A stretch of 31,340 nucleotides of DNA, taken from NCBI GenBank assembly GCA_049968515.1, contig JBMFQR010000021.1:1-31340 (forward strand), in the 5' to 3' direction. Positions 1 to 7,937 of the stretch are shown here, piece by piece. The notes under the pieces are model-generated. The model did no database searches. It was given only the letters and a program-made list of their open reading frames with translations, and was not told where the DNA came from. This DNA comes from JAOACQ01 sp049968515 (lineage in GTDB: Bacteria; Spirochaetota; Brevinematia; Brevinematales; JAOACQ01). How positions within the stretch are numbered: the stretch's first letter is position 1; every line of letters begins with the position of its first letter. The translations under genes were made by a program, and so were the position numbers.

Positions 1-4
1 TATC

Positions 5-46
5 AAGCTCCCGCTACCATTTATCGGCAAGCGGGAGCTTTTTATT
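5..46 (+). terminator. Intrinsic terminator of an upstream gene outside the window
   Basis: A perfect 11-bp stem (5-15 with 30-40) encloses a 14-nt loop and is followed on the + strand by TTTATT. The T-rich tail is only on the + side, so it should end a rightward transcript that enters from before the window. Confidence 0.75.
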
Positions 47-224
47 GGATATCCGCTATTATCATACCATCTCCTTTTCTTCTGTAGCATATCCTACCAG
101 AACGGCGACGGTAATACGTTTTAATAATAATAATATTATAACACATTTTTTGTTTATTTTCCTTAATAAAAACTATTTTTTTACCACACAAAAATATATG
201 AAATTAATTCTGTGAATATTTTAT

Positions 225-253
225 TTGATAAAATTTCAACTTTGGTATAAAAT
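225..253 (+). promoter_or_regulatory. Sigma70-type promoter for the GlmU-like/MFS operon
   Basis: TTGATA (225-230), a 17-nt spacer and TAAAAT (248-253) lie just upstream of the start at 291. The start has an AGGAG ribosome site at 279-283. The 15-mer at 221-235, which includes the -35 box, recurs exactly at 7131-7145 over the -35 box of the HEPT/MNT operon. The stretch 47-220 holds no convincing gene. Confidence 0.55.
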
Positions 254-290
254 AAATGTTTAAAGTATATTATCAAATAGGAGAAGAAAT

Positions 291-1460
291 ATGTCATTTT
301 TGCTTATTGAAACAAAGGAGGTGGAAAACTTTTTCCCAATTACTTCTACAAAATTTTTATGGGACGTTAGCTGTGGTATTTTTACTCCTCTCGAGAGATA
401 TGAAAGGCATTTTCACTCTGTTAAAGTATATTCACCGAGATTTGAAAATGCTCCATATTCTTTTTTGAGTGAAGATCTAAAAAATAAATACACAATTGAT
501 GAAAACATACACACTGTGGTAAATCCTCAGTTTATTCCGTATGAAAACCTTTCACCACAGATTAACAGACTTGGAATAACAAAGGATGGTAAGTTTGTCT
601 ATCTGCGTACAGAAAGTATAAGTTTTGAAACGATAAAGCTTATTGCTGATAATGAGATAGAATTTCTCACAAGAAAATATAAGGTTAAAGAAATAGAAAA
701 CGGTACATATGTTAATTCTTTTGTGGATCTAATAAAAAAGAGTCCGGAACTTATAGAGTATGAGACCTATCTCATCAAGAATGATGGAAATTTTGTATCT
801 CCCAGCAGCAATGTTTATATCGATAAAACAGCAAAGATACAGCAATTTGTATCTCTTCAGGCGAATGATGGGCCTATCGTGATTGACAAAGGAGCATTGA
901 TAAGATCTTTCTCAATAATTGATGGGCCTGCCTATATTGGCAGAAATTCACTTGTAGAGAGTGCGAAAATAAGATCCGGGACAACAATAAAGCATACCTG
1001 CAAAATTGGTGGTGAGGTAGAGGCTTCAATAATTGAGAGCTATTCTAACAAGCATCATGAGGGATATATTGGCAATTCCTATGTGGGTAGCTGGGTAAAC
1101 ATTGGAGCAATGAGTACGACAAGTAACCTGAAAAACAATTATGGCAAAATAAGACTTCAGCTTGAGGATAAGACCATTGAGACAGATTCCATAAAATTTG
1201 GCTCTGTCATATGTGACTATGCCAGAATAGGGATTGGCATAATGCTTAATACTGGAAGTATTGTAAGGGAAGGAGCAAATCTTATTCCGGGTAGCAATCC
1301 TAAGAAGTACACTCCACCATTTTACTGGAAGGAAGGTGAAAGATATGAGGTGGAGAAGTTTATTGCCACACTTAAAACAATGATGGAAAGAAGAAGTTTA
1401 AAGATGAGTGAAGCCTATGAAAAATTCATTATGGAACTCTACAGGAGAGTGTTAGCCTGA
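291..1460 (+). CDS. GlmU-like putative sugar nucleotidyltransferase with left-handed beta-helix
   Basis: 389 residues. The family is the 'alternative GlmU' proteins (NTP_transf_4 N-terminus plus hexapeptide-repeat C-terminus), best known from Bacteroidetes and thought to make UDP-N-acetylglucosamine or a related activated sugar in the cytoplasm. The N-terminus has the family's short first block (residues 3-40, ending GIFTPLERYE). Residues about 165-330 are isoleucine/glycine-rich hexapeptide repeats with GNSYVGSWVNIGAMSTTSNL and GSVICDYARIGIGIML, typical of acyl/nucleotidyltransferase beta-helices. The usual TRP and R-x-GI residues of the N-terminal block read TKF and SCGI here, so substrate and activity are uncertain. 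The ATG at 291 has AGGAG seven bases upstream. The stop overlaps the MFS start by one base, so the two are probably translated together. Confidence 0.8.
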   Translation: MSFLLIETKEVENFFPITSTKFLWDVSCGIFTPLERYERHFHSVKVYSPRFENAPYSFLSEDLKNKYTIDENIHTVVNPQFIPYENLSPQINRLGITKDGKFVYLRTESISFETIKLIADNEIEFLTRKYKVKEIENGTYVNSFVDLIKKSPELIEYETYLIKNDGNFVSPSSNVYIDKTAKIQQFVSLQANDGPIVIDKGALIRSFSIIDGPAYIGRNSLVESAKIRSGTTIKHTCKIGGEVEASIIESYSNKHHEGYIGNSYVGSWVNIGAMSTTSNLKNNYGKIRLQLEDKTIETDSIKFGSVICDYARIGIGIMLNTGSIVREGANLIPGSNPKKYTPPFYWKEGERYEVEKFIATLKTMMERRSLKMSEAYEKFIMELYRRVLA

Positions 1461-2734
1461 TGAGAGGGGATGTTGACATAAAGAAATTTTTCTGGCTGAA
1501 TGTTTTTGCTATCTCCATAAGTGAGTTTTTCTGGGGACTTGGCCTGCCAATAATTCTTGAATCAACCTTTGTGCCACTATTTTTGACAGAGACTGGTGCG
1601 ACAAATTTTCAGATAGGACTTACTGGTTCAATCTTCAATATATCAATTGCTATTTTCCCCTTCATTTCAGCATATTTTGCTTCAAAGCTGGAGTACAAAA
1701 AGGCTATAAATGTTTGGCTTCAAGTTATACCTTCAGTCGCAATTATGCTTCTTGGCTTAAGCTATATTATATATACAGGTTCAAGGTATATTTACTCAAC
1801 CTTTATATTCTTCTACTCCTTGTTTTCAATCGGTATTGCATTAAGTTTTCCTGTCTGGCAAAACTATGTGGTGAAAATTTTTGCTCCGGAAGACAGCATA
1901 AAAGGTATGTCATTTATGATGATATCCCAGAATGTGGCAAAGGTAGTAAGTGGATTTTTGCTTTTATTTTTTATCACACATTATGGAATAAATAAAGGCT
2001 CGGCCGGAATAATCTTTCTTTTCAGTGGTTTTGTGTTTCTTGTGGGTTCGCTCTGCTTTTTTCTGACAAAAGAACAAAAAGACAATATTGCTTCTTTTTT
2101 TGACCACACACCCTTGAAATTTTTATATATCACCTTGAGAAATATATTAAAAAACAAAGATATAATCTTTTTCTTTCTTCAGGATATAGAATTTACAATT
2201 ATATGCGTTGTTGCAGTTTTTTACGGAAAGTATGCAGTTGAGTGGACGGGTATTTCTGCTTCTGTCATAGGTGGAAAATTTGTAATAATTATGTTTATAG
2301 GTGCGGTTACCGCAAATCTAATTCTTGGCTTTACAAAAAAATATAATGTGAGAATAAAATACTTGCTTATAAAATTAAGCTCAATTCTATCTTTGATACT
2401 TCTTATTTCCTCAAAAAGTCTTATTAATTTCTATGCTATAAGCTTTTTGATAGGTTTTTCAAAGTCTGGAAGATTTAATCTATATGGTCCCGTGGTCAAA
2501 TGGCTTGCACATACTGAGGATGCAAGTGCTTATTATGCAATGCTTTCATTCTTAATGCTGCCAATTTCTGTAGGATTGCCAGCAGTAAGCGGTCTGGTTT
2601 TAGACCTTCTTAAGAATTTTGAAGACAAAAGCTATATATTCCTTTTTGGAATTTTTTTGATTCTTACAATTTCGACCCTTTTTTCATTTTTTAAAATTGA
2701 CTTTAAATCAATGCAAGATAAAGAAAATAAGTGA
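1460..2734 (+). CDS. Major facilitator superfamily transporter
   Basis: 424 residues, about 12 hydrophobic segments spread along the length, no signal peptide: the layout of an inner-membrane MFS carrier. The N-terminal block around residues 20-60 (LESTFVPLFLTETGATNFQIG) and the SFPVWQNYVVKIF segment before a helix-6 glycine-rich region resemble unassigned prokaryotic MFS permeases, not a characterised sugar or drug family. The start ATG overlaps the preceding TGA by one base; an AGGAG lies 12 bases upstream, so coupling to the GlmU-like gene is likely. Partnership with a sugar-nucleotide enzyme hints at a wall or glycan precursor substrate, but this is inference. It ends 17 bases before the convergent deacetylase. 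Confidence 0.85.
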   Translation: MRGDVDIKKFFWLNVFAISISEFFWGLGLPIILESTFVPLFLTETGATNFQIGLTGSIFNISIAIFPFISAYFASKLEYKKAINVWLQVIPSVAIMLLGLSYIIYTGSRYIYSTFIFFYSLFSIGIALSFPVWQNYVVKIFAPEDSIKGMSFMMISQNVAKVVSGFLLLFFITHYGINKGSAGIIFLFSGFVFLVGSLCFFLTKEQKDNIASFFDHTPLKFLYITLRNILKNKDIIFFFLQDIEFTIICVVAVFYGKYAVEWTGISASVIGGKFVIIMFIGAVTANLILGFTKKYNVRIKYLLIKLSSILSLILLISSKSLINFYAISFLIGFSKSGRFNLYGPVVKWLAHTEDASAYYAMLSFLMLPISVGLPAVSGLVLDLLKNFEDKSYIFLFGIFLILTISTLFSFFKIDFKSMQDKENK

Positions 2735-2751
2735 TTTGCATTGCTTATTCT

Positions 2752-3912
2752 TTATGGTAACTTTATCAGATCAAGATAGGTATTTGTTGATAGGTTTGCT
2801 TTTACGACCCTTCCTGTATCTGAGTTTTTTAGCACAAGGGGCGGCATACGATAGATTCCCCTGCCATTTATTACATATCTGATGAATGTATTGCTGTTTA
2901 TTTCCACTCTTTTTATTGTGTAGGCATTGAAATTAGTTTCATTTGGGTTCAATGCGAGAGGTCCAACGGCATCAAGTGCTGCTACAAAATTGTATTCTCT
3001 GCCATTATATCTTATCTTTTTTATATATTCTGGTAGCCCGGGAGAAATGTCTCCATTTGGATAACATATCTTATTTATGGAAGTAACCCTGTAACCAAGA
3101 TATGCCTCAAAAAACTCCATTGCTTTCCCGATTTCAAAATTCACAAGTTCTGGATTTTTCTTGAATAATTTTCCAAGAGATCTGTGATTTTTGGTGTGAT
3201 TAACAATCTCAAATCCATAGTCTAAAAGCAAATTAAGCTTTTTACCAACATACTCTGGTTGCAAGAATGGCACATTTTCAAAGTCAATGCAGAAAGCTGC
3301 ATTGAGCTTAAATTCCGGATGATTTCTTGCAAAACTTATCATTATTCCAACTGCACAGTCTGGGTCTATAAGTATATTTCCCTTTTCATCATTAATAAAA
3401 TCAAACTGGCCAAAAGTGGCGTCATCAAAAGTAAGAACATAAAGTCTTGCACCCGGACTTATTCTCCTTATTTGCTTTGTTTCCCCTTTCATCAGAGAGA
3501 GATACTCATCGAGAGAGATGTTTCTGAAGCCGTTTTTGTAAAGCATTTCTAGATGTGTCCTTAATTCATCCGACGTCACGAAAAAGCGGGAATTCTTTTT
3601 GTCCTTTATTACTTTCTTTGTCAGGATGTAATTGGAAAAAACATAGGGGGATTCGATTATGTGATATTCAAGTATGGGTATTCTTCCGGGAAGATTTTCC
3701 AGTATTTCATCAAGAGAATTAAAACCAAACTGATTAATAAAAGCCTTATCTTCATTAATTTTGAATTCTTCAACTTTTTTACCGAGGAAAGAAAGGACTT
3801 TTTCGTTTATCTCATCCTCAAAAAGAAGATATTGTGAGATTAATATAAGGGAAAATATAAAGATAATTATCAAGAAGAGTAGATTTCTTCTAAAAAATGA
3901 GATTTCTTTCAA
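2752..3912 (-). CDS. Membrane-anchored polysaccharide deacetylase (NodB-like)
   Basis: 386 residues. Residues 11-30 form an N-terminal membrane anchor; the rest should face the periplasm or cell surface. The NodB homology domain spans roughly 78-340: TFDD (161-164) gives the catalytic Asp pair of motif 1, H239-x3-H243 in NHTKNH is the metal-binding motif 2, and CYPNGDIS is a motif-3-like segment. Such enzymes remove acetyl groups from N-acetylglucosamine-containing polymers. A DAT sequence replaces the usual DG after TFD, and an insertion after TFDD (about 168-190) is longer than in classical family members, so it belongs to a divergent subgroup. The start is TTG, chosen because AGGAG sits six bases upstream and no ATG is available nearby. 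It lies 151 bases downstream of the SNF2 gene on the same strand. Confidence 0.85.
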   Translation of the reverse strand: MKEISFFRRNLLFLIIIFIFSLILISQYLLFEDEINEKVLSFLGKKVEEFKINEDKAFINQFGFNSLDEILENLPGRIPILEYHIIESPYVFSNYILTKKVIKDKKNSRFFVTSDELRTHLEMLYKNGFRNISLDEYLSLMKGETKQIRRISPGARLYVLTFDDATFGQFDFINDEKGNILIDPDCAVGIMISFARNHPEFKLNAAFCIDFENVPFLQPEYVGKKLNLLLDYGFEIVNHTKNHRSLGKLFKKNPELVNFEIGKAMEFFEAYLGYRVTSINKICYPNGDISPGLPEYIKKIRYNGREYNFVAALDAVGPLALNPNETNFNAYTIKRVEINSNTFIRYVINGRGIYRMPPLVLKNSDTGRVVKANLSTNTYLDLIKLP

Positions 3913-4063
3913 ATATAACTCCTAAAACAGATTTTGCAGGGTAAAGTTTCCTCTTGATAGCTTTCCCCAGAATGAGTAAAGGATTTCTGTAATATTATCG
4001 TAAAAAGAGAAGAATATCTTGAAAAGCTGTTTTTAATGTTAACAACTATAAAAAACCATTTCC

Positions 4064-6871
4064 TCAGGAATTGTAGCTAAACAATTCCTCAATCTGGCTT
4101 ATTGAAAGTGTCTTAAAAATCTCTTCTGGCAAATCAATTACATCTGAAATGATCTTTTTCTTTTTTAACTGAAGCTGTCTCATTTTTCCCTCTACAGTTC
4201 CTTTGGTCAAAAGACGATAGGCAAAAACAACACTTTTCTGTCCAATTCTGTGAAGCCTGTCTATAGCCTGTGTCTCAACGGCTGGATTCCACCAGGGATC
4301 TATAATTATCACACTATCAGCCCCTGTTATATTCAATCCAACTCCACCAGCCTTTATAGAGGCTAAAAGTATCCTTTCCTGCGAGGTGTTGAAATATTGA
4401 ACGAGAGCTGGTCTATCTTTTGTCCTGCCATCGAGGTAGAGATATTCAATATTTTCAGAGTAGAGTTTTATCTTTAAGAACTTCAAAAACTCCACAAACT
4501 GGCTGTATACTACAACCTTACGATTACTATCCATTATCTCATAGATTAGTTCCATTAGAGCCTGAAGCTTAACAGAAATTTCATCCTCATCAAACAACTC
4601 ATTGTCAATAAGACCGGGATGGATACATACCTGTCTCAATCTTGTCAAAGCAGCAAGGAAATCGATGTAGCTCTTTTCAAGCCCTTTTGTTTCAAATATC
4701 CTAAAGAGCTTTTCCTTCATCCTGTTTAGAATTTCAAGATAGATAATCTTCTGTTTTTCGGTGAGTTCAAACTCAATATCCTGTTCAATCTTTGGTGGTA
4801 ACTCTTTCAACACCTTATCTTTTGTCCTTCTCAGTATGTATGGGGAGACAAGCCCCTGAAAAACCTGAAGAACTTCCTTTCTATTTTCATAGCCATCTTT
4901 CAGTATTGGGTTCTCAATGTGTTTTTTAAACCATCGGTGATTGCCAAGATAGTCTGGCATTATAAAATCAAATATAGACCATAATTCAATGGGATAATTT
5001 TCAAGCGGAGTACCAGTCAAGGCAATTTTCATTTTTGCATTTATTTTTTTAACACTTCTTGTTCTTTTTGCATCTTTATTCTTTATGTGCTGTGCTTCAT
5101 CGAGTATACAGAAGACAAATTTAATTTTTTCATAAATTTCTTCATCCTGCATTAGAAGATTGTAGGATGTAATAATGATTTCATAGTTTTTAGCCTCGGA
5201 AAGTATCTTTTTTCTCTTTTCCTTGTTTCCATCGACGACTACAAAACGGAATTCTTCACCAAAAAATTTTTTTATTTCTTCTGCCCAGTTATTTACAAGC
5301 GCAGATGGTGAAATGATAATACTTGGAGTTATCTCTTTCTTTAGAAGGTAAAGAAAAGAAAGTATCTCGAGCGATTTTCCAAGCCCCATCTCATCTGCAA
5401 GAACACCACCAAACCCATACTGGTGAAGAATGTAAAGCCAGTAAACCCCAGTTTTCTGATATTCCCTCAATACTTTTTTTATCTTGTCAGGGAGATTAAT
5501 ACCATCTATCGTAAAGCCATCTTTTTTTATCTTGTATAGTTTTTCTCTGAGCTCATTGAGTTTTTCTGGTAATTTGAGAGAAAATCCCTCTGATATGCTA
5601 ATAATTAGAGGGATAAATTCCTTTCTTACATAGCCAGAATCCTCTTTTTTTATTAGATTTATTCTATCAAGCAGGGATTTCATTCTTTTAATTTCGTCCT
5701 GAGGAAGTGAAATGACAATGTTTCCTTTTCTGATAAATCCCTTCTCTATAAGGAGCCTCATTTCTTCAATGGTTAATTCATATTCTCCAATTGAAATTTT
5801 GAAGTTGACACTAAGCCAATCATTTTCTGTTGATTCATCAACATTGACAGAAAGATTGCATGACTTGTCGCTTAGTAGATTTGAAATTTCACCATTTAAA
5901 AGGAATGAAACCTTGCTGCCAAGCTCCGGTAAAATTTTTGTGAAAAGAGTTTTTGTATCAGAAGATATTATTTTGTCGTGCTTTATCTCATCAAGCAATC
6001 TAAAGAAGTTTGCCTGAACGACTGAATTTACTGACTTCAGTCTTTCATATAATTCACTTCCACTTCCAATTACTGCAATTTTATTTTTTTCAAGCTCTAT
6101 GACCAGATCCTCATTAAAAATAAGTTTCTGTCTTAAATCATCAAAGCTTATTTTAAGATTTATGTCTTCTTTTTTAACAAAACAGAAAAGCTCGAACTGA
6201 TCCTCGTTCTGAAAATAAATATCTAAAAAAATCTTACCATCAGAAACATTTATTATCTCTGGAAGAGTAATATACTTTTCGATTTCCTTTTTTAATTTAT
6301 TATTTGAGTAGATTAATTCCTTTCTTATCCCCTCATCTATATAGTATGAACCCTCTTCAAATATCTCTGTAATCACATTCTGTGAAAGGATGTTTTTTAC
6401 TGGATAAACTATACCTTTGACATCAATTATGAAGTAATCAGAAATTGCAGGCAAAAGATAAAGATTTTCAATATTTTCAACAGAGATTCTCTGGTAATTA
6501 TTTATGAAGATAAATCCTAAAGAAAACTCTTTTTTTCTTAAAGAAAGTTGCTTCTGCCCCTTTTTAGTTTTTAAAATCGGTTTGAAATGGAAAATGTTAT
6601 AAAGAAAGGTTGTGTCAATAGGTGTTGAAATAACAATTGAGTGAGTATTTATATCCCTGAAAAGAATTCCCTTTGAGTTTAAAAGATAATAAAAGAGCTG
6701 CTTTTCTATCCCTGAAAGCCTTTTTGTATTTACAAGCAGATCAAAACCCCAGAAACTGCTGTAAGAATTCTCTCTCAAGCATTCAAGAAATTCTTTTTTT
6801 GCCTCTTTAAAAGTAATAACAAGTTCATTAATATGTCTGTATGAAGACTTAAATTCTAATATGATTTTCAA
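4064..6871 (-). CDS. SNF2/Rad54-family DEAQ-box helicase-like ATPase
   Basis: 935 residues, the size of bacterial SNF2 proteins (RapA/HepA relatives). Residues 1-440 form an N-terminal part with no motif I recognise, probably the bacterial SNF2-associated region. The ATPase core follows: LADEMGLGKS (Walker A, about 490), ILDEAQHIKN (motif II, about 590), ALTGTPLEN (motif III), then the second RecA lobe with VVYSQF, GGVGLN and DPWWNPAVETQAIDRLHRIGQ-type motifs V-VI near 860-880. Enzymes of this family move along double-stranded DNA and remodel protein-DNA or transcription complexes; no target can be inferred. The start is TTG with GAGG eight bases upstream, and the promoter has consensus hexamers (6921-6948). 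It appears to be a mostly single-gene unit, possibly reading into the deacetylase. Confidence 0.92.
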   Translation of the reverse strand: MKIILEFKSSYRHINELVITFKEAKKEFLECLRENSYSSFWGFDLLVNTKRLSGIEKQLFYYLLNSKGILFRDINTHSIVISTPIDTTFLYNIFHFKPILKTKKGQKQLSLRKKEFSLGFIFINNYQRISVENIENLYLLPAISDYFIIDVKGIVYPVKNILSQNVITEIFEEGSYYIDEGIRKELIYSNNKLKKEIEKYITLPEIINVSDGKIFLDIYFQNEDQFELFCFVKKEDINLKISFDDLRQKLIFNEDLVIELEKNKIAVIGSGSELYERLKSVNSVVQANFFRLLDEIKHDKIISSDTKTLFTKILPELGSKVSFLLNGEISNLLSDKSCNLSVNVDESTENDWLSVNFKISIGEYELTIEEMRLLIEKGFIRKGNIVISLPQDEIKRMKSLLDRINLIKKEDSGYVRKEFIPLIISISEGFSLKLPEKLNELREKLYKIKKDGFTIDGINLPDKIKKVLREYQKTGVYWLYILHQYGFGGVLADEMGLGKSLEILSFLYLLKKEITPSIIISPSALVNNWAEEIKKFFGEEFRFVVVDGNKEKRKKILSEAKNYEIIITSYNLLMQDEEIYEKIKFVFCILDEAQHIKNKDAKRTRSVKKINAKMKIALTGTPLENYPIELWSIFDFIMPDYLGNHRWFKKHIENPILKDGYENRKEVLQVFQGLVSPYILRRTKDKVLKELPPKIEQDIEFELTEKQKIIYLEILNRMKEKLFRIFETKGLEKSYIDFLAALTRLRQVCIHPGLIDNELFDEDEISVKLQALMELIYEIMDSNRKVVVYSQFVEFLKFLKIKLYSENIEYLYLDGRTKDRPALVQYFNTSQERILLASIKAGGVGLNITGADSVIIIDPWWNPAVETQAIDRLHRIGQKSVVFAYRLLTKGTVEGKMRQLQLKKKKIISDVIDLPEEIFKTLSISQIEELFSYNS

Positions 6872-6920
6872 TCTTTTATACCTCTTTTTTGACTTTGACA
6901 GCCAACTACTGGCCTTATTT

Positions 6921-6948
6921 ATTATAAAGCCAAAAGTTTTTTTGTCAA
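6921..6948 (-). promoter_or_regulatory. Consensus promoter for the SNF2 gene
   Basis: On the minus strand TTGACA (6943-6948) and TATAAT (6921-6926) are both perfect, separated by 16 bases. This places the transcript start near 6914, about 43 bases before the TTG start codon at 6871. Confidence 0.75.
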
Positions 6949-6954
6949 AAGTTG

Positions 6955-7060
6955 AAGAAAAGAAAGACAGACTGCTTTCTGGCAGTCTTGTGCTATGCTA
7001 CCTGCCTCAAGTTTTCCCTCCACAGCTTGCCTCCTGCAAGCACAAGTGGTGAGAGCATTG
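6955..7060 (-). ncRNA. Candidate structured small RNA ending in a terminator-like hairpin
   Basis: This non-coding stretch is visibly richer in G and C than its flanks. Read on the minus strand it folds into a long arm: 7046-7054 pairs with 7015-7023 (eight pairs around one A-A mismatch), capped by a perfect 6-bp stem (7036-7041 with 7025-7030). An outer helix joins 7054-7058 to 6995-6999. It is followed by a 7-bp hairpin (6982-6988 with 6969-6975) and a U-rich tail, as in an intrinsic terminator, just before the SNF2 promoter. I do not recognise the 4.5S, 6S, tmRNA or RNase P signatures. No clear promoter was found, so strand and boundaries are inferred. Confidence 0.35.
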
Positions 7061-7134
7061 CCTGAAACATATTTTTTATTTTGTATATAAATAGAAAGTT
7101 ATCAGATACCTCATTTAAGAATAAAACAATTTAT

Positions 7135-7163
7135 TTGATAAAATTCAATAAACTATTTATGAT
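7135..7163 (+). promoter_or_regulatory. Promoter of the HEPT/MNT operon
   Basis: TTGATA (7135-7140), a 17-nt spacer and TATGAT (7158-7163) precede the GAAGGAGG ribosome site (7183-7190) of the first gene. A GATAAT at 7161-7166 could serve as an alternative -10 box. Confidence 0.55.
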
Positions 7164-7197
7164 AATATATATGTAATATATGTGAAGGAGGAAATTA

Positions 7198-7611
7198 TTG
7201 CAACTTGATTTAACAAGTCTCAAGAAGGCTATTTCTTCCTTAAGTAAGGCAATTAGAATTGCTGATGAGATTGATGAGAAAAGAAGAGACGAAAGAGAGG
7301 TAATAATTGCTGGGGTAATACAAAATTTTGAATTTACATATGAACTTTGCTGGAAATTTATGAAAAGATGGCTTGAATTAAACACAGGAGATACTACTCT
7401 TGACGGTGCTCCAAGAAGACAGCTTTTCAGAAGAGCAGCAGAAGCCGGATTGATTGATGAAATTGAAAAGTGGATGGAATATCATTATGCAAGAAATCTC
7501 ACAAGCCATACTTATAACTGCAGCGAAGCTGAAAAAGTTTTTGAAATTTCTAAAAAGTTTATTATAGATGCAGAAAGATTACTTTTTATTCTGGAATCAA
7601 AAAATGATTAA
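7198..7611 (+). CDS. HEPT-domain toxin-like protein (HI0074 family nucleotidyltransferase partner)
   Basis: 137 residues, all-helical HI0074-type fold. The signature R-x4-H-x-Y is present as R99, H104 and Y106 (RNLTSHTY). In the characterised HepT/MntA system this motif is the RNase active site of the toxin, and its tyrosine is the residue that the partner nucleotidyltransferase modifies with AMP. The order HEPT then MNT and an 8-base overlap with the next gene fit a type VII toxin-antitoxin pair. The start is TTG at 7198, chosen because a strong GAAGGAGG lies seven bases upstream and there is no nearby ATG. It could alternatively be a non-toxic nucleotidyltransferase partner, since many family members are untested. 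Confidence 0.85.
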   Translation: MQLDLTSLKKAISSLSKAIRIADEIDEKRRDEREVIIAGVIQNFEFTYELCWKFMKRWLELNTGDTTLDGAPRRQLFRRAAEAGLIDEIEKWMEYHYARNLTSHTYNCSEAEKVFEISKKFIIDAERLLFILESKND

Positions 7612-7924
7612 TCTCACAAAGAAAGAAATGAAGACAATTTTTGAAATCCTCGAAAAGTTTGTTCCAGACTTTGAGGTCTGGGCGTTTGGCTCAAGAATAG
7701 AGGGAACTAAAAAGAAATTTTCTGATTTAGATCTTGTAATTATAGGAGAGAAAGAAATAGATATTTATACGCTGGGTAGACTAAAAGAAGCATTTGAGGA
7801 CTCAGATTTGCCATATAGTGTTGACGTAATTGACTGGAATAGAATTCCCCCTGAATTCAGGAATATAATTTTGAAGAACTACGTTGTTATAAAAGGGAAA
7901 CAAATTTTTCATTCTGGATCGTAA
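7604..7924 (+). CDS. MNT-type minimal nucleotidyltransferase, probable antitoxin
   Basis: 106 residues from the ATG at 7604. The pattern GS-x10-D-x-D (GSRIEGTKKKFSDLD) is the active-site motif of MntA-like nucleotidyltransferases, which transfer AMP groups to a tyrosine on the HEPT toxin and so silence it. The start at 7604 overlaps the HEPT stop by eight bases and yields the usual short family N-terminus; an upstream in-frame ATG at 7568 would add 12 residues that overlap HEPT and look unlike the family. Translation is probably coupled to HEPT because the ribosome site is weak (GGA). The gene converges with the cysteine desulfurase, 13 bases away. Confidence 0.87.
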   Translation: MINLTKKEMKTIFEILEKFVPDFEVWAFGSRIEGTKKKFSDLDLVIIGEKEIDIYTLGRLKEAFEDSDLPYSVDVIDWNRIPPEFRNIILKNYVVIKGKQIFHSGS

Positions 7925-7937
7925 GAATTAAGCCTTT

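Noticed and set aside
42..146. 34-aa minus-strand frame before the first gene
   Set aside because: It has no ribosome site at normal spacing, begins with poly-Ile from an ATT run, and ends beside a terminator that serves the other strand. Most likely chance.
2709..2755. AT-rich inverted repeat between the MFS and deacetylase ends, as a two-way terminator
   Set aside because: The stem needs a two-base bulge, is nearly all A-T, and has no clear T-run on either side; too weak to call.
6955..7060. 4.5S/SRP RNA, 6S RNA or tmRNA assignment for the structured stretch
   Set aside because: The conserved SRP apical loop, the tmRNA tRNA-like ends and the 6S open-bubble layout could not be found.
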